Positions 24,800-31,519 of a stretch of 34,506 bases of DNA are shown in pieces (the stretch's first letter is position 1; every line of letters starts with the position of its first letter). Source of the stretch: Lachnospiraceae bacterium (lineage in GTDB: Bacteria; Bacillota; Clostridia; Lachnospirales; Lachnospiraceae). A program made the position numbers and the translations under genes. The notes under the pieces are model-generated. The model made no database searches and was not told where the DNA came from. It saw only the letters and a list, made by a program, of their open reading frames with translations. The stretch spans positions 1-34,506 of the forward strand of contig SVFG01000019.1 in NCBI GenBank assembly GCA_015056975.1, in the 5' to 3' direction.

Positions 24800-24828
24800 A
24801 TTATGCACTTCCTTTCCCAAAATGTCAA
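24800..24828 (-). promoter_or_regulatory. Promoter of the ileS T-box leader
   Basis: TTGACA (24823-24828, minus strand) is followed after 17 bases by CATAAT (24800-24805). It diverges from the diguanylate cyclase promoter, which starts 42 bases away. Confidence 0.8.
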
Positions 24829-24869
24829 GTGTTTTAGCCAAAAGTTTTGATATCAGGGCTTTCCTCCCT

Positions 24870-24899
24870 TGCAACACGCTTCACTTTTGCGATATAATA
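24870..24899 (+). promoter_or_regulatory. Promoter of the diguanylate cyclase gene
   Basis: TTGCAA (24870-24875) and TATAAT (24894-24899) are 18 bases apart, 33 bases before the start codon. Confidence 0.7.
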
Positions 24900-24931
24900 G
24901 AAGCGTATTTACAAAAGAAAGGAGACTTCCC

Positions 24932-26209
24932 ATGAATACCAGGCGCAAAGGCAAAATATCTATGGTGCTGCAATCCATCAGTATCATTCCACTGCTCTTT
25001 TTCGGTTTCATCATTATGGCAATCGCATATCATCAATGTACAAAAACAATCCATGCTGAAATCGAAATCAGTTTGCACAATACGATAAACAATGTACAAC
25101 AGCTGTTTGACGTGGCATACCCCGGAGACTACAAGCTTATGGGAGAAACTGCCTTTCAACTGTACAAGGGAGACCGGGATATTACCGATGACTATGCGCT
25201 GATAGACAAAGTTAAACAGGACACCGAGTTGGATATTACCCTCTTTTTTGACAATACCAGAATCCTCACCACCATCTGTGACACAGAAGGACGACGCATT
25301 ATAGGCAGCGCCGCTCCCGACATTGTCACATCGCAGGTTTTGCGCAAAGGTGAAACACATTTTTACACCAATACAATGATTAACGGTCAAAAATACTTTT
25401 CCTACTATGCACCTCTTTACAATCAAAACAACAGTATAGTAGGCATGTTTGCCGTACTAAAGCCGGGAGATTCTGTAGCTGCGGCAATCAATAAATCCAT
25501 GTATCCGTTTTTGATTGCGGACCTTTTGGTAATGCTGTTAATTGCTGTATGCAATTATTTATATACCCGCAATTTTGCATCTGCCATCACCAAAATCAAC
25601 CGTTTTCTGGCTGACGTATCCGGTGGTAACTTAAATTCCGAACTGGACAACAGTGTTCTCAGACGCAATGACGAATTCGGCGATATCGGGCGCTCCGCCA
25701 TCAATATGCAGCATTCCCTGCGCCGTATGATAGAGCAGGATACCCTGACAGAATTGTTTAACCGCCGTTCTGCACACCGCAAACTGCAAAGCATATTGCC
25801 CAAAGCCAACATGCCCGGTGAAGCTTTTTCCCTATGTATTGCAGATATAGATTTCTTTAAAAAGGTAAATGATACCTACGGACACGACTGTGGTGACATC
25901 GTGTTAAAGAAAGTGGCGGACACACTCAGAGAGCATATGTATTCCTGTGGCTTCGCAGCCCGTTGGGGCGGTGAGGAGTTCTTACTTGTATTCGACCATA
26001 TGAGTGCCTACGAAGCATATGACAGCCTTGAAGCGCTTCTCAATAAGATAAGGGCTTTGGAAATTCCCTACAATGACGAAATATTGCATGTCACCATGAC
26101 CTTCGGTCTTGCAGACGGTCAGACTACCGATTTGCAGGAGCTTTTGAAGCTTGCTGACGACAACCTCTACCAGGGCAAAACAGCAGGTAGAAATCAAATT
26201 GTATATTAA
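24932..26209 (+). CDS. Membrane diguanylate cyclase with Cache sensor and GGDEF domain
   Basis: The ATG at 24932 has AAAGGAG upstream and gives 425 residues. Two membrane helices (about 13-33 and 191-211) bracket an extracellular segment of some 155 residues that looks like a single Cache domain (KYFSYYAPLYNQNNSIVGMF near 154-173). A HAMP-like linker follows, then a GGDEF domain with DIDFFKKVNDTYGHDCGD and the active-site GGEEF at 346-350. It should make cyclic di-GMP in response to an external ligand. The product-inhibition RxxD motif expected just before GGEEF is missing (MYSCGFAARW), so the enzyme may escape feedback. Transcribed with or just before pncB. No c-di-GMP effector is evident in the window. 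Confidence 0.92.
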   Translation: MNTRRKGKISMVLQSISIIPLLFFGFIIMAIAYHQCTKTIHAEIEISLHNTINNVQQLFDVAYPGDYKLMGETAFQLYKGDRDITDDYALIDKVKQDTELDITLFFDNTRILTTICDTEGRRIIGSAAPDIVTSQVLRKGETHFYTNTMINGQKYFSYYAPLYNQNNSIVGMFAVLKPGDSVAAAINKSMYPFLIADLLVMLLIAVCNYLYTRNFASAITKINRFLADVSGGNLNSELDNSVLRRNDEFGDIGRSAINMQHSLRRMIEQDTLTELFNRRSAHRKLQSILPKANMPGEAFSLCIADIDFFKKVNDTYGHDCGDIVLKKVADTLREHMYSCGFAARWGGEEFLLVFDHMSAYEAYDSLEALLNKIRALEIPYNDEILHVTMTFGLADGQTTDLQELLKLADDNLYQGKTAGRNQIVY

Positions 26210-26260
26210 GCAAGGGAAATACTTGCATTTTCCCATAGATTGGTATATGATTACACTTAA

Positions 26261-26289
26261 TTTACAGCTGTCTTGTCAGTGAATAAACT
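26261..26289 (+). promoter_or_regulatory. Possible pncB promoter with inverted repeat
   Basis: TTTACA (26261-26266) and TAAACT (26284-26289) are 17 bases apart. An inverted repeat overlaps and follows them (TTGTCA near 26273 with TTGACA near 26292), which could be an operator. pncB could also be read through from the cyclase gene. Confidence 0.45.
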
Positions 26290-26319
26290 AATTTGACAGA
26301 CGGCAGAATGTGAGGACTC

Positions 26320-27774
26320 ATGGACAGACAAAATCTTACTCTGATGACGGACCTTTACGAATTGACCATGATGCAGGGTTACTTCAAAAACAAGGACCGC
26401 AATGAAACCGTTATTTTTGACGCATTTTACCGCACCAATCCCTGTGGCGGTGGTTATGCCATTGCAGCAGGCTTGGAACAGGTTATCCAGTACATTAAGG
26501 AGCTCCGTTTTGACAAGGAAGATATTGATTACCTGGCTTCTTTGGGAATCTTTCAGGAGGACTTCTTGGAATACCTGGCAAATTTCAGATTCTCCGGTGA
26601 TATATTTGCCATCCCCGAGGGTTCGGTTATGTTCCCCAGAGAACCCATTATCAAGGTAATCGCACCTATAATGGAGGCGCAGCTGGTAGAGACTGCAATC
26701 CTTAATATTATCAACCACCAGAGTCTGATTGCCACTAAGGCGGCAAGAGTATGCTATGCTGCAAAGGGTGACGGCATCATGGAGTTTGGTCTCAGACGCG
26801 CTCAGGGTCCTGACGCCGGAACCTATGGTGCAAGAGCTGCCATGATTGGCGGCTGTATCGGTACCAGTAATGTTTTAGCCGGTCAGCTTTTTGACGTACC
26901 GGTAAAAGGTACTCATGCCCACAGCTGGATTATGAGCTTCCCTGATGAATACACTGCATTTAAGACCTATGCAGACATGTATCCAAGTGCCTGCATTTTA
27001 TTGGTAGATACTTATGACACTTTAAAATCCGGTGTTCCCAATGCTATCCGTGTATTTACAGAAATGCGCGAAGCAGGCATTCCCTTAACCTTCTATGGCA
27101 TCCGTTTAGACAGCGGCGATTTGGCTTATTTATCAAAGAAAGCACGCAAGATGCTGGATGATGCCGGATTTACGGATGCAGTGATTTCTGCCTCCAACGA
27201 TTTGGATGAATTTTTGATTGACAGCTTAAAGGCACAGGGTGCCGCCATCACCTCCTGGGGTGTTGGTACCAACCTGATTACCTCCAAGGACAACCCTTCC
27301 TTCGGTGGAGTGTACAAGCTTGCTGCCATTCAGGGACCTAACGGCGAATTTATTCCCAAGATTAAACTCTCTGAGAACTCAGAAAAAGTTACCAACCCCG
27401 GCAACAAAATGATTTATCGTATCTATGACAAGGAAACAGGTAAGATAAAGGCAGACTTAATTTGCCTGGTTGACGAAACGTACAGTGAGGAAGAAGATTT
27501 GCTCTTATTTGACCCCCAGGAACCCTGGAAAAAAGTCAGACTCAAAGCAGGAAGTTACACACTGCGTCCCCTTATGGAGCAGATTTTTGAAAACGGTCAA
27601 TGTGTGTATACCTCCCCCAAGGTTATGGAAATCCGTGCCTACTGCCAAGAAGAATTAAATACTCTCTGGGATGAGACAAAGCGTCTGGTAAATCCTCATA
27701 AGGTCTATGTGGATTTGTCACCGAAGCTTTATGATATCAAGATTAGTCTGTTGGATAAGATGAGCGACAGATAA
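26320..27774 (+). CDS. pncB: Nicotinate phosphoribosyltransferase
   Basis: This enzyme makes nicotinate mononucleotide from nicotinic acid and PRPP with ATP, the entry step of NAD salvage. The 484-residue length fits the family. Characteristic stretches are LTLMTDLYELTMMQGY at the start, FDAFYRTNPCGGGYAIAAGLEQ, EFGLRRAQGPDAG, KGTHAHSWIMSFPDE (with the histidine region near 200), and IRLDSGDLAYLSKKAR. The ATG at 26320 follows GTGAGG by four bases. A strong terminator starts seven bases after the stop codon, and inverted-repeat element B begins in that terminator's T-run. Confidence 0.95.
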   Translation: MDRQNLTLMTDLYELTMMQGYFKNKDRNETVIFDAFYRTNPCGGGYAIAAGLEQVIQYIKELRFDKEDIDYLASLGIFQEDFLEYLANFRFSGDIFAIPEGSVMFPREPIIKVIAPIMEAQLVETAILNIINHQSLIATKAARVCYAAKGDGIMEFGLRRAQGPDAGTYGARAAMIGGCIGTSNVLAGQLFDVPVKGTHAHSWIMSFPDEYTAFKTYADMYPSACILLVDTYDTLKSGVPNAIRVFTEMREAGIPLTFYGIRLDSGDLAYLSKKARKMLDDAGFTDAVISASNDLDEFLIDSLKAQGAAITSWGVGTNLITSKDNPSFGGVYKLAAIQGPNGEFIPKIKLSENSEKVTNPGNKMIYRIYDKETGKIKADLICLVDETYSEEEDLLLFDPQEPWKKVRLKAGSYTLRPLMEQIFENGQCVYTSPKVMEIRAYCQEELNTLWDETKRLVNPHKVYVDLSPKLYDIKISLLDKMSDR

Positions 27775-27780
27775 TATTAC

Positions 27781-27811
27781 AGCCCGCAGGAATTGTCCTG
27801 CGGGCTTTTTG
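27781..27811 (+). terminator. Terminator after pncB
   Basis: Eleven-base perfect arms (AGCCCGCAGGA at 27781-27791 and its complement at 27796-27806), a four-base loop and a T-run to 27810 make a classic intrinsic terminator. Confidence 0.92.
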
Positions 27812-28035
27812 TATGGAGACGATACGGGGATGGAAGGCAGGTGGAGGGGCGCACCATGGTAGCCGCAGGCACGCTTCCGCTATGCTTCGCAACGCAGCGG
27901 TACTAAGCTCGCCACAATGCATCTTACGACGCATTTACCTCGCTAAGGACCGGCGTGCTCAGAATGCACTGCTTGTACCATGGTGCTCCCCTCCACCCGC
28001 CTCCCATCCACGCATCGTCTCCATGCAAAAAGCCC
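27802..28035 (-). repeat. Long inverted-repeat element B with conserved core
   Basis: The 60-base arms 27802-27861 and 27976-28035 match at 54 positions as inverted repeats (for example ATGGAGACGAT, GGTGGAGGGG and GCACCATGGTA in both). The interior (27862-27975) carries the core of element A: CACGCTTCCGCT (27870-27881), AGCGGTACTAAGCTCG (27896-27911) and ACCTCGCTAAGGACCG (27937-27952), with an extra 20-base hairpin (ATGC to GCAT) between the last two. The arm sequence is unrelated to that of element A. The outermost bases GGGCTTTTTG at each end form the tail of an inward-facing terminator, for pncB on the left and spoVT on the right. Open frames across it are by-products of the repeat. Confidence 0.85.
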
Positions 28036-28055
28036 TGCCGCACAATCACGACAGG
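28026..28055 (-). terminator. Terminator after spoVT
   Basis: On the minus strand CCTGTCG (28049-28055) pairs with CGGCAGG (28034-28040, one G-U), followed by GC and five T residues (28027-28031). It lies eight bases after the spoVT stop codon and forms the right edge of element B. Confidence 0.7.
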
Positions 28056-28062
28056 ACCTATA

Positions 28063-28608
28063 TTACTGCTCCATCTGGCGTCCCAGAAACCCTGCTGCAG
28101 AAAGCACAAGCTTCTGTTCCACCTCTCCCATTTTACTTTTACTATCATTTTCCAGCAGTACAACACTTCCAATGATATCTCCCTCACAGATAATGGGGGC
28201 AATCATCTCGTGCTGGTACTCATCCCCTGCCTCATCACAAACTGAAATAAAATTCCTGTCCCCTCTGGATGCAAGCACCGCTTCACGATTGTTTACCTTA
28301 TCTTCCAGTTGACGGCTGACCGACTTTCCCATCAACTGTTTATAGCCGCCTGCTATAGCAATAAACTGATCTCTGTCCGCTATCATTGCCACATGGCCGG
28401 AAACCTGTGCCAGACTTTCTGCATACTGCTTGGCAAAAGTGGTCATTTCACCGATTGGAGAATATTTTTTCAGGATGATCTGTCCCTCTCTGTCGGTAAA
28501 AATTTCCAACGGATCGCTCTCCCTTATGTGTAAGGTTCTGCGAATTTCCTTAGGGATAACGATACGCCCCAAATCATCTATTCTTCTAACAATTCCTGTT
28601 GCTTTCAT
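28063..28608 (-). CDS. spoVT: Stage V sporulation protein T
   Basis: SpoVT is a forespore transcription factor that adjusts sigma-G-dependent genes. The N-terminal 50 residues are an AbrB-type swapped-hairpin DNA-binding domain (MKATGIVRRIDDLGRIVIPK, then EIRRTLHIRESDPLEIF). Residues about 55-180 form a GAF-like domain (SGHVAMIADRDQFIAIAGG, APIICEGDIIGSVVLLE). The length of 181 and the domain order match the B. subtilis protein closely. GGAGG lies eight bases before the ATG. A forespore-type promoter (28661-28689) precedes it, and its ribosome site can be covered by a hairpin in longer transcripts (28617-28679). Confidence 0.95.
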   Translation of the reverse strand: MKATGIVRRIDDLGRIVIPKEIRRTLHIRESDPLEIFTDREGQIILKKYSPIGEMTTFAKQYAESLAQVSGHVAMIADRDQFIAIAGGYKQLMGKSVSRQLEDKVNNREAVLASRGDRNFISVCDEAGDEYQHEMIAPIICEGDIIGSVVLLENDSKSKMGEVEQKLVLSAAGFLGRQMEQ

Positions 28609-28616
28609 AAAAAATG

Positions 28617-28679
28617 CCTCCGTTTACAATTCTACTTTTTATCTTAATTTTAAGTGTTAGTAGTATTTGTAAACAGAGG
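28617..28679 (-). promoter_or_regulatory. Hairpin covering the spoVT ribosome site
   Basis: The minus-strand segment 28659-28679 (CCTCTGTTTACAA, then ATACTACT) pairs with 28617-28636 (AGTAGAATTGTAAACGGAGG) in a 13-bp helix with one G-U, a small internal loop and a further 5 bp. The second arm contains the GGAGG Shine-Dalgarno. The first arm lies at and upstream of the -10 box, so only read-through RNA contains both arms. Confidence 0.7.
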
Positions 28680-28689
28680 GATTTTATAC
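28661..28689 (-). promoter_or_regulatory. Forespore (sigma-G-type) promoter of spoVT
   Basis: GTATA (28685-28689, minus strand) and AATACTA (28661-28667) are 17 bases apart; the -10 matches the sigma-G pattern CATAMTA at six of seven positions. The -35 overlaps the last codons of the upstream glycosyltransferase gene. Known spoVT genes are sigma-G dependent, which supports this. Confidence 0.7.
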
Positions 28690-29817
28690 CTGATAAAATG
28701 CGTTTTCTACAGCCGCTTTTTCCACAAACTCACAAATATCCGCAGTAGCCTTTCTATTTATGAAACGTCTTTGATTCATAACCAGCTGTTCGCAAGCCCC
28801 ATCGTCATACAACAGCTTACATACCATCTCGGAGATACCCTCTGAGGAATCGCAAACCACACTCATACCATGACTGCTGAAATAATTTGCATTGATTGTC
28901 TCACAACCGGGTATAGCACCGGTGTGCAATATGGGAACGCCACACACGGCTGCTTCCGTGGAAGAAAGCCCGCCCGGCTTGGTAATAAACAAATGAGCTG
29001 CCCTCATATAGCTTGCCATGTCTTCGGTATACCCCACAACAATCATCTTGGATGAGCCCCTTGCACACAGTCTGTCATAAAGCTCCTGATTACTTCCGCA
29101 CACGACAATAACTTCTATATCCTCGCATCCTGCAATCCCTTTTTCAAGCCTGTTTATAACCTTTTCAATTTTGCCGCCACCCATGCTTCCACCGGTTATC
29201 AGTATATACTTTTTACCTAAATCCAGTCTCAGTCGCAGCTTTGCCTGCTCTCTGGTTTCCCGACACGCAAAACTGCTGTGGGTAGGTATGCCAAAGGCAT
29301 ACAGCTTTTCCCTCGGGATTCCTCTCGACACAAAATCCTCCACAGAGTCCTCTGCCGGGATGATATAGGCATCACATTCCGTTTCCTCTGTAAAGGGAAT
29401 ACATACATAATCCGTAGCAATAAAAACTGTTTTGGGTATCTTCATCCCCCGCCGCTTCATATTTGTCATAATTTCAGCGGGGAACAAATGCGGCATCAGT
29501 ATCACATCTGTGGGATTTTCTTCCAAATAATCCTGCATGGCAGAAATCATGCCCGCATTGGCAAAATACACAGGCGAATGAAAAGGCAAGCGTCTGTAAA
29601 AGTTTCCCACCTTGTAAACGGCGCCAAAGGCTCGCGGCATATTCCGTGCCGTGGCAATGTAGGTTTTATCAATTCCTCCTGCAAGCTTCTTACTCCGCAG
29701 AGTATAGGGATTAAACATTTTTACATTATGTCCCCGCCTGTTCAATTCATCAAAAACTGCTTTCCCGGCAGAATCATGCCCTCCACCGGTTCCACAGGAT
29801 AATATCAAAACATCCAT
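28684..29817 (-). CDS. MGDG-synthase/UgtP-like glycosyltransferase (GT28)
   Basis: This 377-residue enzyme belongs to the family that transfers a sugar from UDP-sugar to diacylglycerol, making membrane glycolipids. Visible family parts are the N-terminal LILSCGTGGGHDSAGKAV, the long FNPYTLRSKKLAGGIDKTYI stretch, PHLFPAEIM, and the C-terminal donor site ITGGSMGGGKIEKVI followed by HLFITKPGGLSSTEA. It is cytoplasmic and probably membrane-associated. Its start overlaps the plsY end by 13 bases, so both are made together. Which sugar is used cannot be told. The gene lies in the two-component-system operon, between plsY and spoVT. Confidence 0.88.
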   Translation of the reverse strand: MDVLILSCGTGGGHDSAGKAVFDELNRRGHNVKMFNPYTLRSKKLAGGIDKTYIATARNMPRAFGAVYKVGNFYRRLPFHSPVYFANAGMISAMQDYLEENPTDVILMPHLFPAEIMTNMKRRGMKIPKTVFIATDYVCIPFTEETECDAYIIPAEDSVEDFVSRGIPREKLYAFGIPTHSSFACRETREQAKLRLRLDLGKKYILITGGSMGGGKIEKVINRLEKGIAGCEDIEVIVVCGSNQELYDRLCARGSSKMIVVGYTEDMASYMRAAHLFITKPGGLSSTEAAVCGVPILHTGAIPGCETINANYFSSHGMSVVCDSSEGISEMVCKLLYDDGACEQLVMNQRRFINRKATADICEFVEKAAVENAFYQV

Positions 29818-30419
29818 AGCAGATTAACCCTCATCTTTTCCCTCTTCTCCGGACTCTTAAACATACGGATTCCAACCGCTGCCGTAATCATGAGAAAACC
29901 AATCAATATTTCCCTGTACTGCTGCATACAGGTCATACACACCAGTGCGCATAAATAGGCAAACAAGGTCCTCTGGAAATGTGGTGTTATTCGCAGTATC
30001 AAAGAAAAAAAGATAAAAAACACCGCAAGTGCCACTGCCGGCTGCCATACGGGCAAAAGACCAAGCAGGCTGCCAAAGGTAGTGGCAATCCCCTTTCCGC
30101 CTCTCAAATGATGAAACAAAGGAAATGCATGCCCCATCACCGGAGCCGCCATAACAAACGAAAGCCATACACTCACATCATTCCTGCCTCTGCTATATAT
30201 TATGTATAAAAATACAGGAAGAAATCCCTTTAAAAGATCAAAAACCAAAGTCAGTACTCCACACAAAAAGCCACCATGCATAAAAGCATTTGCCGTACCC
30301 GGATTTTTATCCTTGCTCTTTTCAAGCATATTCTCTTTTTTGAATATCTTAGCAAATACCCGTGCATACAAAACACTTCCGGACAGGTATCCATACAGTA
30401 CATAACCGGTCGCTTCCAT
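29805..30419 (-). CDS. plsY: PlsY-like glycerol-3-phosphate acyltransferase
   Basis: PlsY transfers an acyl group from acyl-phosphate to glycerol-3-phosphate, the first committed step of phospholipid synthesis, in the membrane. The start at 30419 has GAGG seven bases upstream, giving 204 residues, and removes an implausible upstream extension into the kinase gene. It has five or more hydrophobic segments and three conserved loops in PlsY order: LSGSVLYARVF, NPGTANAFMHGG, and HHLRGGKGIATTFG. The motifs deviate somewhat from textbook PlsY (usually GSTNVLR and GHxFPvf), so this could be a paralogue. No plsX is present here. It follows the histidine kinase after 29 bases. Confidence 0.82.
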   Translation of the reverse strand: MEATGYVLYGYLSGSVLYARVFAKIFKKENMLEKSKDKNPGTANAFMHGGFLCGVLTLVFDLLKGFLPVFLYIIYSRGRNDVSVWLSFVMAAPVMGHAFPLFHHLRGGKGIATTFGSLLGLLPVWQPAVALAVFFIFFSLILRITPHFQRTLFAYLCALVCMTCMQQYREILIGFLMITAAVGIRMFKSPEKREKMRVNLLWMF

Positions 30420-30448
30420 ATATTTCCTCACCTCTTCTTTTGTATCGT

Positions 30449-31519
30449 TTATTCCTCTAAAATAACTGTAAATCTGCAACCGCCACATTCCCGGTTTTCT
30501 GCCTCTATTGTTCCTCCGGTTATTGCCATAATACGCTTAACCAAAGCGAGGCCCAACCCATTACCTTCCTGCTTGTGGGAGCTGTCCGCCTGATAGAATT
30601 TATCAAACATATGTCTTTGCGCTTCCTCTGAAAGCCCCGGCCCGGAATCCTCCACGGTAAACACTATTTTCCCCACCTGCCTTGTCAGACAAATGGTTAC
30701 AAATCCACCCTGTGGACTAAACTTTATGGCGTTTCCTATCAGGTTGTCCCACACATGACGAAGAAGCCCTTCATTGCCAAGATAATCGATGCGGTCCATC
30801 TCCACATCAAATTCAATCTCCTTCATCGCCCACGCGGGCTCCAATATTACAATGGACTGACGTATCTGCTCGTCCAATCTGTATTTACTTTGCTTTGTTT
30901 CAATAGACTGATTCTCAATTTTGGAGAGCAGTAAAATATTACCCACCAAATCAGACAGCCGCTTGGTGTTATATAATATTTTCTCTACATATTGCTGTTC
31001 CTCTTCCCCCAAGTCTTCACAGCCCTGTAAAAGCGTGGTATATCCCTCTATGGCATTAATTGGGGTCTTAAACTCATGAGACACATTGGATACAAAATCC
31101 GTCTGCAGCACCTCCGTAGCACTCAGTTCATGAGTCATCAGGTTAAAGCCGGAGTATATTTCCCGTATTTCCTTGGAGCTGGATTTTGTCTCCAGATGCA
31201 CGGTAAAATCTCCGTCCGCCACCTTTTCCATGGCTGCTCCCAGTTCTTTTATGGGGTCAAAAAACAGTTTTGACATGAAAGTTGTAACCGCGCTCCCCAC
31301 TATCAGACTCAATACTAACAATTCCAAGAGCAATGGTATTTCCACATTTTCAGGCAATATGATATCCAACAGCAGTGTAACTGCGTAAGCTAAAAAAATA
31401 CTAAACACGATTTCAGCCATTACAAGCAGAATCAGTCTCACCCGCAGACTCAGTTTATTGCTTTGCTTTCGTATTACCTCAAAGCTTTCCCTGCTTTTTA
31501 AAGAATCTCGATTTCTCAT
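30449..31519 (-). CDS. Sensor histidine kinase
   Basis: The 356-residue kinase has two membrane helices (about 27-52 and 61-84) with only about ten residues outside, then a HAMP segment (to about 135), a HisKA domain with phospho-acceptor His148 (VSNVSHEFKTP), and an ATPase domain with DNLIGNAIKFS, DSGPGL and GNGLGLALV. The near absence of an extracellular domain suggests it senses a membrane signal or a partner protein. The ATG at 31519 overlaps the response-regulator stop by four bases. The lipid genes plsY and the GT28 gene follow in the same operon, so envelope or lipid state is a reasonable guess for its signal. Confidence 0.93.
   Translation of the reverse strand: MRNRDSLKSRESFEVIRKQSNKLSLRVRLILLVMAEIVFSIFLAYAVTLLLDIILPENVEIPLLLELLVLSLIVGSAVTTFMSKLFFDPIKELGAAMEKVADGDFTVHLETKSSSKEIREIYSGFNLMTHELSATEVLQTDFVSNVSHEFKTPINAIEGYTTLLQGCEDLGEEEQQYVEKILYNTKRLSDLVGNILLLSKIENQSIETKQSKYRLDEQIRQSIVILEPAWAMKEIEFDVEMDRIDYLGNEGLLRHVWDNLIGNAIKFSPQGGFVTICLTRQVGKIVFTVEDSGPGLSEEAQRHMFDKFYQADSSHKQEGNGLGLALVKRIMAITGGTIEAENRECGGCRFTVILEE

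Noticed and set aside
27813..28202. Open frames of 63 to 120 codons across element B on both strands
   Set aside because: They exist because the palindrome has few stops; they have no ribosome sites, are full of Pro/His/Ser repeats, and overlap terminators.
30420..30488. Upstream extension of plsY into the kinase gene
   Set aside because: A ribosome site and the usual hydrophobic beginning place the start at 30419.
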